Assembly (NCBI GenBank): GCA_016584305.1
Contig: JACEEZ010010946.1
Span: forward strand, 210,001-274,000
Reading direction: 5' to 3'
Length of the DNA stretch: 64,000 bases
DNA from: Chionoecetes opilio
Lineage: Eukaryota > Arthropoda > Malacostraca > Decapoda > Majidae
The notes under the pieces: generated by a model
What the model saw: only the letters and a program-made list of their open reading frames with translations
Told to the model about the DNA's origin: nothing
Databases searched by the model: none
Position numbers and translations under genes: made by a program
In this document: positions 35,001-42,250 of the stretch, one piece after another
How positions within the stretch are numbered: position 1 is the first letter of the stretch
Layout of the letters: each line of letters begins with the position of its first letter

Positions 35001-37683
35001 TGTTTGCCCATACAGGGAGGTCTCGAAGATACGAGCAGTTAGGTTCCACCTGGCATACTCGTAAAGCGAAATCTCGTATAACGAAACACATAACTAATGG
35101 TAAAATATAGGTTTGGTTCCAGGACCCCATCAATTATAATTTTTTTTTTTTAAAAAGACACGTTTTTCAAGCTAAAATAAACTATAGCAAACACAACAAA
35201 CACACAGCGTCTATATTACCCACACTGTACTACCTATTCTGTAGAAAAAGCATTCTGAAAGAGAAAATAGCACACAAAATAACATAACTGCACATTAATT
35301 AAACATAAAACATGCATAACAAGCAAAAAAGACGTTGTAATGTAGGGGACGCCGTGTGATACAAGAGAAGGTAGTGTAGCGGTCCCAAGGTTAGGGCCGC
35401 ACACCTGCTAATTACCCCTAAAGGTCAGGCGCCGCCATATGCTTAATTACCCTTCAGGTAACGCCTTGCTAGGGATGACCTGACTGCGGTCCCAAGGTTG
35501 GGGCCGCACACCTGCTAATTACCCCTAAATGTCAGGCCGCGCCATATGCTTAATTACCCTTCAGGTCACGGCTTCCTAGGGGTGACCTCACGGGGGTCAA
35601 CCAAATCCCCCTTTGTCCAGCCTGGGAGTGGTAGGGCGCGCATTTTGAACTTGATAATTTTACTCACCCCAGTTTGAATGTCGTAGCATTGGATTTTCTA
35701 TCTCGTATATTGAAAATAGACCCTAATTTACACATCTCGTATCATCGGATTCTCGTATACCGAATGCTCGTATAACGGGACCTCCCTGTACTCCCCCTCT
35801 CCCACAAAACCAGCTTGGGGACCTGGGGGAATACGGGGTATTTGGCTGGGGTACAAAATATGCATCGCAACCACATCGTTTTTGAATTAGGGGTGTTGAA
35901 AAAATTCCCTAGATCTAGGGTTAATTCATTGGATTTCTTCTGAGTCCAGAGACGTGTGAAGCTGACGATCCTCACAGAATGATGACCGAAGTGTCGAGAA
36001 CCCCCCCAACCCCCCGCTAGGAGGTCAGGTTAGATTTGGTTAGGTTAGGTTATATTTGTTTAGGTTAGGTTAGGTTATATTTGTTTAGGTTAGGTTAGGT
36101 TATCTGTGGGGGTAAATTTCTAGTGTTTGCCCATACTCTCCCACTTCCCCCAAACAAGTTTGAGGATCTTTGGGAATGTGGAGTTTTCGGGTGGGGAACA
36201 AATTATACGTCGGAAACACGTAATTTAAGAGTTGTGTAGGGGGGGGGGGTAAATTCCCTAGATCTAGGGAAATTTCATTATATCTTGAGAAATTTGCCTA
36301 TCCAAATTTAACCTAACCTAGCGGGGAGCTTGATCCACCGATAACCTAACCCAACCAAATCTAACCAAAGCTAACCTAACCAAATCTAACCTAACCTAAC
36401 CTAACCAAACCTAACCTAACCTAACCAAACCTAACCAAATATAACCTACCCTAACCAACCCCCCTAGCGGGGGGTTGGGGGGTTCTCGACACTTCGGTCA
36501 TCATTCTGTGAGGATCGTCAGGTTCACACGTCTCTGGACTCAGAAGAAATCCAAATAATTTTCCCTAGATCTAGGGAATTTTTTCAACACTCCTAACTCA
36601 AAAACTATGTGGTTGCGACGCATATTTTGTACTCCAGCCAAATATCCTGCATTCCCCCAGGTCCCATGCTTGTTTTGTGGGAGAGGGGGAGTATGGGCAA
36701 ACACTAGAATAATACCTCTGTGGGTCAAGCCCAATGCTAGGTTAGGTTAATTTTGGTTACCTTTACCTTAGCTTACCTTTGGTTAGGCAAATTTCTCTAG
36801 ATATAAGGAAATTACCCTACCGTAGATAACACTTCAGTCGCCACCTGCAGTGATGTCGCCAGGCGCCATATATTACGAATTATAGCATCACTACTGATTT
36901 GTATGTGCCACTGAAGATGATACACAATAGTTTATATCATGGCTGTATAATCTACCCTGTTTCAGTGTTGTTTTATGCTTTGTATCTGCAAGTATAGACG
37001 GTTTCAAATATCCCTACTCGTTTTTTTTCGGGCGACGACGACGGCGGGAGGACACTCAGAACAAAACACTAGCTGGCGACCTTAGTGTTGCTCGTTAAGA
37101 ACGTCGCCACTCGGTTTTATTTTTGTAAATTGTTCATTTATAGCCCTAATATGACACAGATGAAGACACAAAATGACACACTCTCCAGATAGCCCCTTCT
37201 AACTTTCCTGAAATCATGGATGTAGAAATGTAAGTATTAACGCCACCACACGTCTGTAATTAAAAGAGAAAAGTTGTCCTGGCGACTTTAGTGTTATCTA
37301 CGGTAGATCTAGGAAATTTTACCCCCCCCCCTACATAACACTTAAATTACGTGTTTCCGACGCATTATTTGTTCCCTACCCGAAAACTTGTTTCGGGGAA
37401 ATGGGAGAGTATGGGCAAACACTAGAAATTTACCAATTAAACTATCTCCATTAGAAAAAGCACCTATTTTTGGCCAGGGAAAATTAGTCAATGTCTCTGC
37501 AAATGACCGCGAAGTCCTGGTCCATTACTACCCAGCCCCGTGCCCCGCCACTCACCGCAGCCCTCGGCCGCCGCCGCTGCCCCGCCGCGCCCCGCTCCCC
37601 TCCTCCTCGATGTCACTGTCAGATAAATCTATGGGAAAATCTATGCCAAGCCTCTTCCTCCAGCCATCATCCCCGCTTGACAT
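11489..37683 (-). CDS. MAP3K4: MAP kinase kinase kinase 4 (MEKK4/MTK1-type), N-terminal 1327 residues, catalytic exons not found
   Basis: Twenty-one exons join in phase, with one 1-base correction in exon 15. The product is a cytoplasmic kinase that activates MAP2Ks of the p38/JNK stress pathways. Recognisable family blocks in order: [10 protein letters not shown] (~270), [20 protein letters not shown] (~665-690), [17 protein letters not shown] (~880), [16 protein letters not shown] (~1095-1110), [13 protein letters not shown] (~1145) and [12 protein letters not shown] (end). The last is the entry to the kinase domain, just before the glycine loop. In human MAP3K4 the kinase domain begins near residue 1340, so the length agrees. 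The catalytic lobe (HRD, DFG) is absent from the rest of the window on either strand. The N-terminus is acidic, then basic ([12 protein letters not shown]). The start ATG at 37683-37681 has a CACC context. In flies the equivalent gene is Mekk1. Confidence 0.92.
11793..11872 (-). CDS. MAP3K4: MAP3K4 exon 20
   Basis: The acceptor is GTGGTTTTCAG and the donor is TCCTCAG|GTGAGA (phase 1). It encodes [20 protein letters not shown] and SSQYSS. Confidence 0.85.
12433..12546 (-). CDS. MAP3K4: MAP3K4 exon 19 (Ser-rich linker)
   Basis: The acceptor is GTATTGTCTCAG and the donor is CTCAG|GTACCC. It encodes a Ser-rich linker ([20 protein letters not shown]) before the kinase domain; the human protein also has a low-complexity Ser/Pro region here. 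Confidence 0.85.
12821..12927 (-). CDS. MAP3K4: MAP3K4 exon 18
   Basis: The acceptor is CTTTCCCCTCAG and the donor is CACTTCAG|GTAATG. It encodes [20 protein letters not shown] followed by a Pro/Thr-rich linker. Confidence 0.88.
13253..13468 (-). CDS. MAP3K4: MAP3K4 exon 17
   Basis: The acceptor is CCCTCCTCTTCAG and the donor is TTCCAG|GTGAGG, 72 codons. It encodes [20 protein letters not shown] and [17 protein letters not shown], nearly colinear with human. Confidence 0.95.
13578..14460. mobile_element. 883-bp foldback element with TTAA target duplication (piggyBac-like)
   Basis: The ends are AGTAATCGTCCAGAC and its inverse, flanked by TTAA at 13574-13577 and 14461-14464. The interior is a near-perfect inverted repeat with arms of about 270 bases centred near 14033. 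Each arm can encode [14 protein letters not shown], faintly like the first cysteines of a THAP domain. A flank of about 55 bases (13506-13560) is repeated after the element (14485-14540). It sits in MAP3K4 intron 16. Confidence 0.75.
14972..15340 (+). repeat. GA-rich microsatellite beside MAP3K4 exon 16
   Basis: (GA)n at 15058-15145 grades into GACATACAGACATAGAGA-type units up to 15340. In the MAP3K4 transcript this is a (CU)n tract starting about 20 bases after the exon 16 donor. Confidence 0.95.
15362..15526 (-). CDS. MAP3K4: MAP3K4 exon 16
   Basis: The acceptor is GTGTCCACAG|AGAGAG and the donor is TTTGAG|GTGATT, 55 codons in phase 0. It encodes [20 protein letters not shown] and HQYFMFGFE, which joins YHKEVTRL of the next exon as in human NFGFEYHKEVVRL. 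Its donor and polypyrimidine tract are weak, and it lies between two repeat arrays. Confidence 0.93.
15578..17752 (+). repeat. G-rich minisatellite of about 2.2 kb (unit about 21 bp)
   Basis: The unit is GATGGGTAATGGGTGGGGGGT with many length variants. Runs of three or more G recur every few bases on the + strand, so the MAP3K4 pre-mRNA is C-rich here. It ends about 52 bases before the exon 16 acceptor. The long ORFs on the - strand are artefacts of the repeat. Confidence 0.95.
17809..18022. mobile_element. MITE, copy 1 (214 bp)
   Basis: The ends are ATAGTCTAT...AATGAGGTGAAAAT and TTTTTCACCTCTT...ACTATAG. An inverted second copy lies at 32144-32362. It is non-coding. Confidence 0.6.
18470..18790. 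repeat. AT-rich inverted repeat
   Basis: TTATTAGCTTTCCATTGATG (18473 on) is repeated in inverse at the right end (18765-18790). Between them GATAAATTAATTAG and CATCAATCGG blocks recur in both orientations. It looks like a decayed foldback element. Confidence 0.6.
19138..19286 (-). CDS. MAP3K4: MAP3K4 exon 15, with an apparent 1-base deletion
   Basis: The acceptor is CATACACAG|GTAACA and the donor is CTGAAG|GTATTA. The first part reads [20 protein letters not shown] and on to [11 protein letters not shown]. The last part reads [12 protein letters not shown] in the +1-shifted frame. The switch falls in a CCCC run at about 19171-19174. The neighbouring exons (14 ends in phase 0, 16 starts in phase 0) require 150 bases, but the exon has 149. 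Confidence 0.8.
19434..19708 (+). mobile_element. LINE 3' tail (CR1/Jockey-like)
   Basis: It reads as a decayed RT C-terminus ending CTTCCTTATTTTCTTATGTA. It is in the opposite orientation to the copy at 9338-9561. Confidence 0.65.
19741..19830 (+). repeat. (CCA)n simple repeat
   Basis: Tandem CCACCA and CACAACA blocks lie in MAP3K4 intron 14, about 50 bases from exon 14. Confidence 0.8.
19882..20084 (-). CDS. MAP3K4: MAP3K4 exon 14
   Basis: The acceptor is ATCCTTCACAG and the donor is ATTGTG|GTGAGG. It encodes [15 protein letters not shown] and then [21 protein letters not shown] 41-bp minisatellite begins about 12 bases before the acceptor. Confidence 0.88.
20096..20585 (+). repeat. 41-bp minisatellite, about 12 copies
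   Basis: The unit is GGGCCATTAACAAAGGTCTG plus CACTCTGGGGGGACGATGCGA. The array starts about 12 bases from the MAP3K4 exon 14 acceptor. Confidence 0.92.
20625..20790 (-). mobile_element. Degenerate LINE tail
   Basis: The order of blocks (CCTCAGCTATACTTGTGTGATCC, TATATTTCTATGGGCTAAA) parallels 22140-22290. It is non-coding and decayed. Confidence 0.45.
20862..21090. repeat. Inverted repeat, arms about 48 bp
   Basis: The arm GCGGTACAGAAGATCTGCCG...GGTTGGTCCAGCG at 20864-20908 is mirrored at 21042-21088. The spacer holds GGTTAGG motifs. Probably a MITE. Confidence 0.6.
21567..21793 (-). CDS. MAP3K4: MAP3K4 exon 13 (KMLRKDLE block)
   Basis: The acceptor is CCCGTGCCAG and the donor is GTGCCAG|GTGGGA (phase 1). 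It includes [20 protein letters not shown], one of the most conserved MEKK4 blocks, and ends [10 protein letters not shown]. Confidence 0.95.
21931..22077 (-). CDS. MAP3K4: MAP3K4 exon 12
   Basis: The acceptor is TTTGTGTTGCAG and the donor is ATTCAGAA|GTAAGG. It encodes [20 protein letters not shown] and an acidic stretch, [15 protein letters not shown]. Confidence 0.9.
22140..22460 (-). pseudogene. LINE RT C-terminal fragment
   Basis: Translation gives [20 protein letters not shown] and IEELDEY, the usual end of CR1/Jockey-type ORF2 proteins. It is 5'-truncated and lies in MAP3K4 intron 11. Confidence 0.7.
22637..22794 (-). CDS. MAP3K4: MAP3K4 exon 11
   Basis: The acceptor is GTCCCTGCAG and the donor is TTCTG|GTGAGA (phase 2). 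It encodes [20 protein letters not shown] and [16 protein letters not shown], matching the human VYFDYMRSW and EEEWNF region. Confidence 0.9.
23042..23290 (+). pseudogene. LINE RT C-terminal fragment with (CA)n
   Basis: After an (AC)n tract at 23042-23070 the sequence reads [20 protein letters not shown] and stops at 23240. It is the same LINE type as 22140-22460, in the opposite orientation. Confidence 0.65.
23361..23534 (-). CDS. MAP3K4: MAP3K4 exon 10
   Basis: The acceptor is TTTCTTTGCAG and the donor is TTAGAG|GTGATG, 58 codons. It encodes [20 protein letters not shown] and a helical continuation to NIKRMLE. Confidence 0.92.
23657..23740 (+). repeat. (GT)n/(GTGC)n microsatellite
   Basis: An imperfect TG/TGCG tract lies in MAP3K4 intron 9. 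Confidence 0.9.
23993..24898. mobile_element. Foldback element with a SINE inserted in its left arm
   Basis: Left GGATAA...AACACCTCAA, AATAAGTAGCACC and about 165 further bases are mirrored at 24725-24898. The left arm is split by a SINE. Arms and loop are non-coding. Confidence 0.6.
24025..24193 (-). mobile_element. tRNA-derived SINE, copy 1
   Basis: On the - strand the tRNA-like head contains an A-box-like GGCGCGGCTGGTAGAA and the B box GGTTCGAGTCC. The tail is CTAGATAGGATCAAAGTATC. The flanking duplication is TAACACCTCAA (24014-24024, 24194-24204). Confidence 0.8.
24960..25560 (-). mobile_element. Composite block shared (inverted) with 47690-48360
   Basis: GGTATTGAAAAC...CTTATTTAGTC, the SINE-like body GGTGGTGGCTTCGGCCAAC and ends of CTTATAAGCTGTAAAATACGG occur in the same order in both places. 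This copy lacks the SINE found at 47739-47990. Confidence 0.65.
25221..25397 (-). mobile_element. tRNA-derived SINE, copy 2
   Basis: It is the same SINE family as 24025-24193, with A-box-like TGGCTCGATTGGTAGAGC and B box GGTTCGAGTCC on the - strand. The 13-bp target duplication AGTCTTATAAGCT flanks it exactly (25208-25220, 25398-25410). The related block near 48090 is the empty site. Confidence 0.88.
25676..25891 (-). CDS. MAP3K4: MAP3K4 exon 9
   Basis: The acceptor is CTTTTCCTCAG and the donor is AGGGAG|GTAAGG, 72 codons in phase 0. It includes [20 protein letters not shown] and [20 protein letters not shown], nearly colinear with human MAP3K4. Confidence 0.95.
26049..26879. mobile_element. 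831-bp TIR element (TA target) containing a truncated LINE
   Basis: The ends are CAGTAAACCCTTCATGCTCG and an inverse ending CATGAAGGGTTTATTG, flanked by TA. About 600 bases of LINE lie within. It sits in MAP3K4 intron 8. Confidence 0.8.
26186..26785 (+). pseudogene. 5'-truncated Jockey/CR1-type LINE, RT C-terminus
   Basis: Translation from 26199 gives [31 protein letters not shown] and [11 protein letters not shown], nearly identical to 52200-52658. It ends in a poly-A run at 26769-26781. Confidence 0.88.
27153..27285 (-). CDS. MAP3K4: MAP3K4 exon 8
   Basis: The acceptor is TTGTCGTTGCAG and the donor is AGGAAG|GTGTGT. It encodes [20 protein letters not shown] and then [19 protein letters not shown]. 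Confidence 0.92.
27485..28317 (-). CDS. MAP3K4: MAP3K4 exon 7 (largest exon)
   Basis: At 833 bases this is the longest exon, with acceptor TTCTCATTCCCAG and donor CCCTACAG|GTAATG (phase 2). Conserved parts are [36 protein letters not shown] and [21 protein letters not shown] low-complexity Ser/Asp/Asn/Thr region follows, then [15 protein letters not shown], the counterpart of the human CLTSIYRPFV block. Confidence 0.95.
28740..28865 (-). CDS. MAP3K4: MAP3K4 exon 6 (conserved WLELQAW block)
   Basis: The acceptor is TTTCTCCCTGCCAG and the donor is ACTGAG|GTACAT, 42 codons. It carries [20 protein letters not shown], a close match to the MEKK4 N-terminal conserved block. Confidence 0.92.
28907..29272. 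mobile_element. 366-bp palindromic MITE
   Basis: Arms of about 170 bases (TAGTCTATTT...TTATTATGGT at the ends, CACTACTTAACAGCGCGTGA inside) are mirrored around about 29085. It sits in MAP3K4 intron 5, 41 bases from exon 6. Confidence 0.75.
29445..29630 (-). CDS. MAP3K4: MAP3K4 exon 5
   Basis: The acceptor is TAACTTTCAG and the donor is CGCCAG|GTATGG, 62 codons in phase 0. It encodes [20 protein letters not shown] through [20 protein letters not shown], in the position of the human segment that starts the conserved core. Confidence 0.9.
29892..30073 (-). CDS. MAP3K4: MAP3K4 exon 4 (basic region)
   Basis: The acceptor is GGCCCAACAG and the donor is TACAGG|GTGAGG (phase 0). It encodes a strongly basic stretch ([18 protein letters not shown]) and then [20 protein letters not shown]. 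The human protein has a similar basic patch before its conserved core. Confidence 0.87.
30090..32018 (-). other. MAP3K4 intron 3, mostly unique
   Basis: The only marked structure is a direct duplication: CACCCAGACATCAGTTTGTC and about 110 following bases at 31640-31760 recur at 31778-31920. A poly-G run lies at 30974-30989. Confidence 0.5.
32019..32122 (-). CDS. MAP3K4: MAP3K4 exon 3
   Basis: The acceptor that keeps the frame is GCCATCAG|TCTACAG, not the CTACAG six bases further on. The donor is GAGGCGT|GTGAGT (phase 1). It encodes [20 protein letters not shown] and [14 protein letters not shown]. Confidence 0.8.
32144..32362. mobile_element. MITE, copy 2
   Basis: Inverted copy of 17809-18022, sharing AACGAGGTGAAAAATCCAGA, TGCTTACTGACTGATATTTG and CATGAGACCTT blocks. 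Confidence 0.6.
32452..32656. mobile_element. 205-bp MITE with TTAA duplication (piggyBac-like)
   Basis: The ends CCCCTTGAGACCC and GGTGTAAAGGGG lie between TTAA at 32448-32451 and 32657-32660. A half copy in inverse starts at 59374. It ends 40 bases from MAP3K4 exon 2. Confidence 0.7.
32696..32860 (-). CDS. MAP3K4: MAP3K4 exon 2
   Basis: The acceptor is CACACCTCCTCAG and the donor is TACTG|GTGAGT. It encodes an acidic segment ([20 protein letters not shown]) and a basic end ([14 protein letters not shown]). Twenty-five bases of sequence around its acceptor are repeated at about 32920-32960 as a local duplication. Confidence 0.88.
34678..34815 (+). repeat. GGTTAGG-rich tandem repeat
   Basis: Units of about 60 bases contain AGGTTAGGTT and TTTCATTAAAACCTATA. 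The pentamer core is the arthropod telomere motif TTAGG. Confidence 0.7.
34985..37433. mobile_element. Interlocking inverted-repeat elements with TTAGG-like arrays
   Basis: Two pairs of ends interlock. TTCTAGTGTTTGCCCATA at 34995-35012 pairs with its inverse at 36693-36710. TTTCTAGTGTTTGCCCATAC at 36117-36136 pairs with its inverse at 37411-37430. Long arms at 35792-36045 and 36455-36690 are mirrored, with GGTTAGG arrays (36025-36105) and the inverse AACCTAACC arrays (36310-36460) between them. It lies in MAP3K4 intron 1. Confidence 0.6.
35013..35788. mobile_element. 776-bp TIR element (TA target), family CAGGGAGGTC, copy 1
   Basis: The ends are CAGGGAGGTCTCGAAGATAC and an inverse ending GGGACCTCCCTG, flanked by TA, inserted in the larger inverted repeat. 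Further copies lie at 60922-61695 and 61698-62371. No transposase is visible. Confidence 0.85.
37556..37683 (-). CDS. MAP3K4: MAP3K4 exon 1 (start codon)
   Basis: It encodes [20 protein letters not shown] and then an acidic and Gly/Arg-rich stretch, with donor CTGCG|GTGAGT (phase 2). The ATG sits in CACCATGTC. About 20 bases upstream is ATGTGA, a start codon followed at once by a stop. Confidence 0.85.
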
Positions 37684-37701
37684 GGTGTTGCCCGGTGGTG
37701 C

Positions 37702-37707
37702 TCACAT
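37702..37707 (-). promoter_or_regulatory. Start-stop upstream ORF before MAP3K4
   Basis: The hexamer ATGTGA lies 18 bases before the MAP3K4 start codon. If it is transcribed it would be a minimal start-stop uORF, which can stall initiating ribosomes. Transcript coverage is unknown. Confidence 0.3.
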
Positions 37708-38011
37708 GACAGGTGGACGCGGGGCTGTCAGGGGTCACACACACACACACACACACACAGCACTCCGTCATAAGACCTCGGGTTATCTCCGGCCACTGTA
37801 AACAAACCCTCAAGGCCAAGGACCCTCACACTGCTCCCTTCACACTACTACGCACGTCACACGTCCTATTACTGCACCCATACGGATTATATAATTATTT
37901 AAATTTGATTACCTTCCAAGTACACTATAATTATTGTATTAATTGTATGATTTATATTTGCTATGCCTTAAGATGGTGAATATAAATCATGCGCGCGAAG
38001 TTCAAAATAAA

Positions 38012-38080
38012 TGTTCGTAGGTACCTTTTTTTTTACCTATGTAGTAATGTTTTTATTGTAGTCCTCGTAGCTTAGAGGAA

Positions 38081-38152
<72 letters not shown>

Positions 38153-38527
38153 AAAAAAAAAAAAAAGGTAATTAGCATTGCCAGAGATCCGAATAAACTT
38201 CATGCTTCAATGTCATATCACCCAATTTCTCCATTAAAGAAAACAATGATGCAAAGCTATCTCATGATTTCTGGTTGTTGATTAGAGAGCAGTAGCAGTA
38301 GCACTATGGACGGTGGCTGGATTACCGGGCCTATGAATTCTTGACCTTTCCGTTATCTCCTTTAAATCCTTTCACTGTGACGTCCCTGCAGCCCTCCCCT
38401 CCATGCCCCCTCCTTGCAGCACACCGCACGTGTTCGTAGGTACCTTGATTTTACCGATGTAGCTATGTTTTTATTGTAGTCCTCGTAGCTTAGAGGAATT
38501 GAGAGAGAGAGAGAGAGAGAGATATAT

Positions 38528-38607
<80 letters not shown>

Positions 38608-38615
38608 AAAACAAA
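38012..38615 (+). repeat. (GA)n and (TA)n microsatellites in a local duplication
   Basis: GTTCGTAGGTACCTT...TAGCTTAGAGGAATT followed by (GA)n occurs at 38012-38150 and again at 38432-38520. The second copy continues with (TA)n (38522-38566) and (GA)n. Confidence 0.85.
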
Positions 38616-38772
38616 ATCAATAGTTAAACTGATCTGGGCCACGGAGAAAGGATGAGAGGCATTCAGTGTTGGAATACTTTTGGCAAGTAAAAAATAAACA
38701 TGGATAAAACAAATAGATGCATAAAGGGCAGGAATAGAGAGTAGCAATACACGTCCTGCGCGTCCTTCATTG

Positions 38773-39064
38773 TCGCCTCCGTGGTGCAGTGGCTAGCGTG
38801 CCTGGCTACGATTCTGCGGACCCTGGTTCGAATCTGGGCCAGGGCAAGTCGGCGACCAGCCAAAACAGCTTTTCTTCCTTCCTTTCGGGGTTGATAAATT
38901 GGTACCTGGGGAAGGTAACTGTGGTAACCCGGGTGTCACACTAGCCCTGTGTCCCGGGGTAACGGGTCCTCACCCACCACAGGCTCTAAGGGCTAATGCC
39001 ACGGAGATGAGCACCGCATGCCACGCGCAGCTTAGCGTATGCTCCCATCTTTACCTTTACCTTG
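38773..39064 (+). mobile_element. tRNA-derived SINE, second family
   Basis: The head carries TGGTGCAGTGGCTAGCGTG (A box) and GGTTCGAATC (B box). The body is about 290 bases with a TTTACC simple tail. Flanks ATACACGTCC...TTCA (38747-38769, with a 9-base insertion) and ATACACGTCCTTCA (39065-39078) look like the target duplication. Confidence 0.8.
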
Positions 39065-39164
39065 ATACACGTCCTTCACTCTTCCCAAGCTTTAGGCCGC
39101 ACCAATTTTTCATCACTTGGCTAGCTTAGGAGGAGTTTCAGTATAAATGAAAACCTGCTTGAAT

Positions 39165-41505
39165 TAATCAATCATTGGGGGCATACGCCGGGGGGCGCGT
39201 CGCCTCGCCCACCCTACGACGCCACTCCCGGGGGTCACCACGCGCGAGTCCCCATGCAGGCTCCCTTCCCATACCAAGCAGCTCTCGACAAGAAACATCA
39301 ACTTACCCCAGCCACGAGCGTTGGCCTCCTCTGTGCCGGATTGTCTCTTACAGATGCAACCCGATGGGAAGGATCGGTTTCAGGGTAGATAGCCACATGC
39401 CCATATAGCCGAAGTTGGCGCTGATGGACTATGCAGGTAAGAGGCCTCGATTCAGTCTCACGATGCAATCGCTGATTTGACACGTAATCATCCCAGTGAT
39501 ACCCCATGATTCTGCGAAGACACTTATTACCAAAGGCATCGATTCGCCTCTTCGAGTCGCCATTTAGTGTCCATGTCTCACAACCATAGAGTAAGACAGG
39601 GATCACAACCGACTTGAAGATCCGGATCTTTGTCATCCTGCACAGGTACCGACAATGCCAAATACTCCCGCTGAGCGAGTCCATAACACTGTGGGCAATG
39701 CCAATCCACCGTAAGACTTCTTGACGTGACCCGCCGTCATTATGGACTGCGCTACCAAGGTATGTAAAACTTTCCAAGATCTCAATGTCCTCGCCGCACG
39801 CATGAACATACTGTACTGTTTCACCTAGTAAGCCTCCAAACAACTGGACCTTGGTCTTGAGCCAGGAGACCTCAAGTCCCAAAGGCTTTGCCTCCTCGTG
39901 CAGCACCTCGAGAGCCATCACCAGAACCTCCAGCGACTCGGCAAAGATTACTGCATCATCAGCAAAAACAAGATCAGTGATCTTGGTGTTGCCGAGGGAT
40001 GCTCCACAATCACTTTGATCTACAACTTTGCCCAATACCCAGTCCATACAAGTGTTGAAAAGTGATGGGGCAAGGACGCACCCTTGCCTCACTCCTGTAT
40101 TCACAGAAAAGAAGCTGGATACACCTCCCCCACACTTCACAGCACTCTCAGTCCCAGATACAGACCAGTCATCAAACCAATAGTCCTTGCAGGAATCCCG
40201 CGGTCGCAGAAGATCCCACCCAGAGTGACTCATAATGCACTGAGTCAAACGCCTTCTCGAGATCAACATAGGCTGCAAGCATCCCGTCAAAACTCAGGTC
40301 GGCGTTCCACCAGGACATGAAGTGCTAGGATACGGTCCGTTGTTGACTTACCAGGCGTTAACCCAGACTGCTGAGGTCTCTGATGCTTCAGCAGATGACT
40401 GCGGATCCGTGTCAGCAATAGATGGGCAAGCACCTTGCCTGGCACGCTGAGCAGTGTAATACCGCGGTAATTGTTGCAGTCCTGATGGTCCCCTTTCCCT
40501 TTCCAGATAGGGACGACCAGCCCCCTTTTCCAGTCGGGAGGAACGGTACCTGATTGCTACACAGCAGTCAGGACAGCATGCAACCCGCGGATCATGGCCT
40601 CACCCCCAGCTTTGAGTAGCTCCGCACTGATATTACAAACACCAGCTGCCTTTCTACCCCTCAACTTTGCTACAGCCTCTCTGACTTTGTCAAGAGAGGG
40701 TGCGGTTTCGTCAATGGGAGGATCGGCATCCACTGCCCGTAACCCAGTGGTGTGAAGTTGCCCAATTGGAGGGTCCACCGTGAACAACTGCCCAAAGTAC
40801 TCAGCCCAACGAGCCATCTGCCCATCCATGTCCGACACGAGGCGCCCATCTGCTGCTCGGATAGCACTCGCCCAAGATGGAGACTTAGAACGGAGCTCCT
40901 TCAGGGCTCGGTATGCGGGTCGGAGGTCATTAGCGTTCAAATTGCCTTGATATCCTCAGCGAGACCCCTGACATACCTCTCCTTGTCTCTCCCCAGGAGA
41001 ATTCTAGTCCGTCGTGACAAGAGCCCTCTGCTGGTCCTGGTTCCCAGCCAGCCTGGCAGCGCGACTCTCCTCGATATTCTTCAGCATCACCGTCGAGACA
41101 AAACCATGGCACGCCTTGACCTCGGACGCTCCCCAATACACTCCTTGGCAGCCTGGAGAGTTTCACGTTTGAAGGTATATCCCACAGTTCTACAGGGTCC
41201 TCGAGGGCACCGAGCACATTAAACCGATTTGAGACTGCCACTGCATACTCATGGGCACATGTCAAGTCCTTCAGCTTCTTAAGTTGAAACACAGTATGGT
41301 TACCTCTTGAGATTCTTCTGGACATGACATGAAGCTTAAGTGTAGCAACAACAAGTCTGTGATTAGTTGCAAGGAACTCAGCACCCCGGTAAACTTCCAG
41401 AAGTGCATTCCCCGCAGTCGGCACCGACAGGATAACTCACCAAGTTGTGACTGGTCGCCGACGTGAGTTGTGGAGATGTGGACAGGCCTTTACCACGTGT
41501 TTGGG
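39165..41505 (-). pseudogene. RTE-like non-LTR retrotransposon, RT and part of endonuclease, broken
   Basis: On the - strand the end of the endonuclease region (ATNHRLVVATLKLHV) is followed by the linker, GDHQDCNNYRGITLLS, TPGKSTTDRILAL, VNTGVRQGCVLAPSLF and the catalytic LVFADDAVIFAE. The C-terminal block is LLYGCETWTL...RIMGYHWDDY. Frames are broken at several places (about 40290-40560, 40940). The 3' end has a (TGAT)n-type tail at about 39165, as in RTE elements. Confidence 0.85.
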
Positions 41506-41647
41506 AGAGGAACTTATTTAAGAACATAAGAAAATAAGGAAGCTACAATAGAGGCCGTGTGACCTACACGAGGTAGTTCCTGTATTTTATGGAAAGAAAA
41601 GTTAACAAATCATGCCATAATAGCTCCCATGGCTATACTGGATGTTA

Positions 41648-42250
41648 AGGGCGATTCACACTGGCCAAATACCGGATCAGTAGATTTTACTCCCCGGGGA
41701 GTAAATCACAGGAAATATTCCTCGGAAAAACCAGCGCCGCTCGATTGGTCTTTATGTGCTGAGTTGCAGAGAATTTTCGCGCGCCAAATTCTAACAAACA
41801 CAGAATAGCACCACCCTCTTCCCCACTCACCCCAAGTATTGGTATAATTTCGGTATTGGGCACTAAAAACTAACAAATTTAACTTACATCATGTAGATCT
41901 TTTCATCCTTACTTTGAATCCCAATTTCTCATGGCAATGGCGATACATATATGTACATAATACCAAAAAATTTCCGTTTTAGCTACAGCCAGAAACGGTT
42001 GTTAGGTTAAATCAGATTATGTTAGGTTAGACGTGGGGTTTGATTTAGTAGATGATATCGAGGAAAAAATGACGATTCATGGTTGAATGTACACTGTAAC
42101 CACTGTTGATGGCGGGGACGCGGGAACAACAAACCAGCATTTGTTCCCCGGAACGAATTGCGTGTGTGAACGATATCTCAGCACGCGGCCGCATAAAACC
42201 GGCTTCCCGGGAAATAAAAGTGCAGGTATTTGGCCAGTGTGAACTGGCCT
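41648..42250. mobile_element. 603-bp Harbinger-like MITE
   Basis: The ends AGGGCGATTCACACTGGCCA and the inverse (GGCCAGTGTGAACTGGCCT) lie between TTA at 41645-41647 and 42251-42253. A TTA duplication and GGGC..TTCACAC ends suit PIF/Harbinger. No transposase is visible. Confidence 0.75.

Noticed and set aside
36013..36465. True telomere
   Set aside because: The arrays are short, degenerate, in both orientations and internal to a gene intron.
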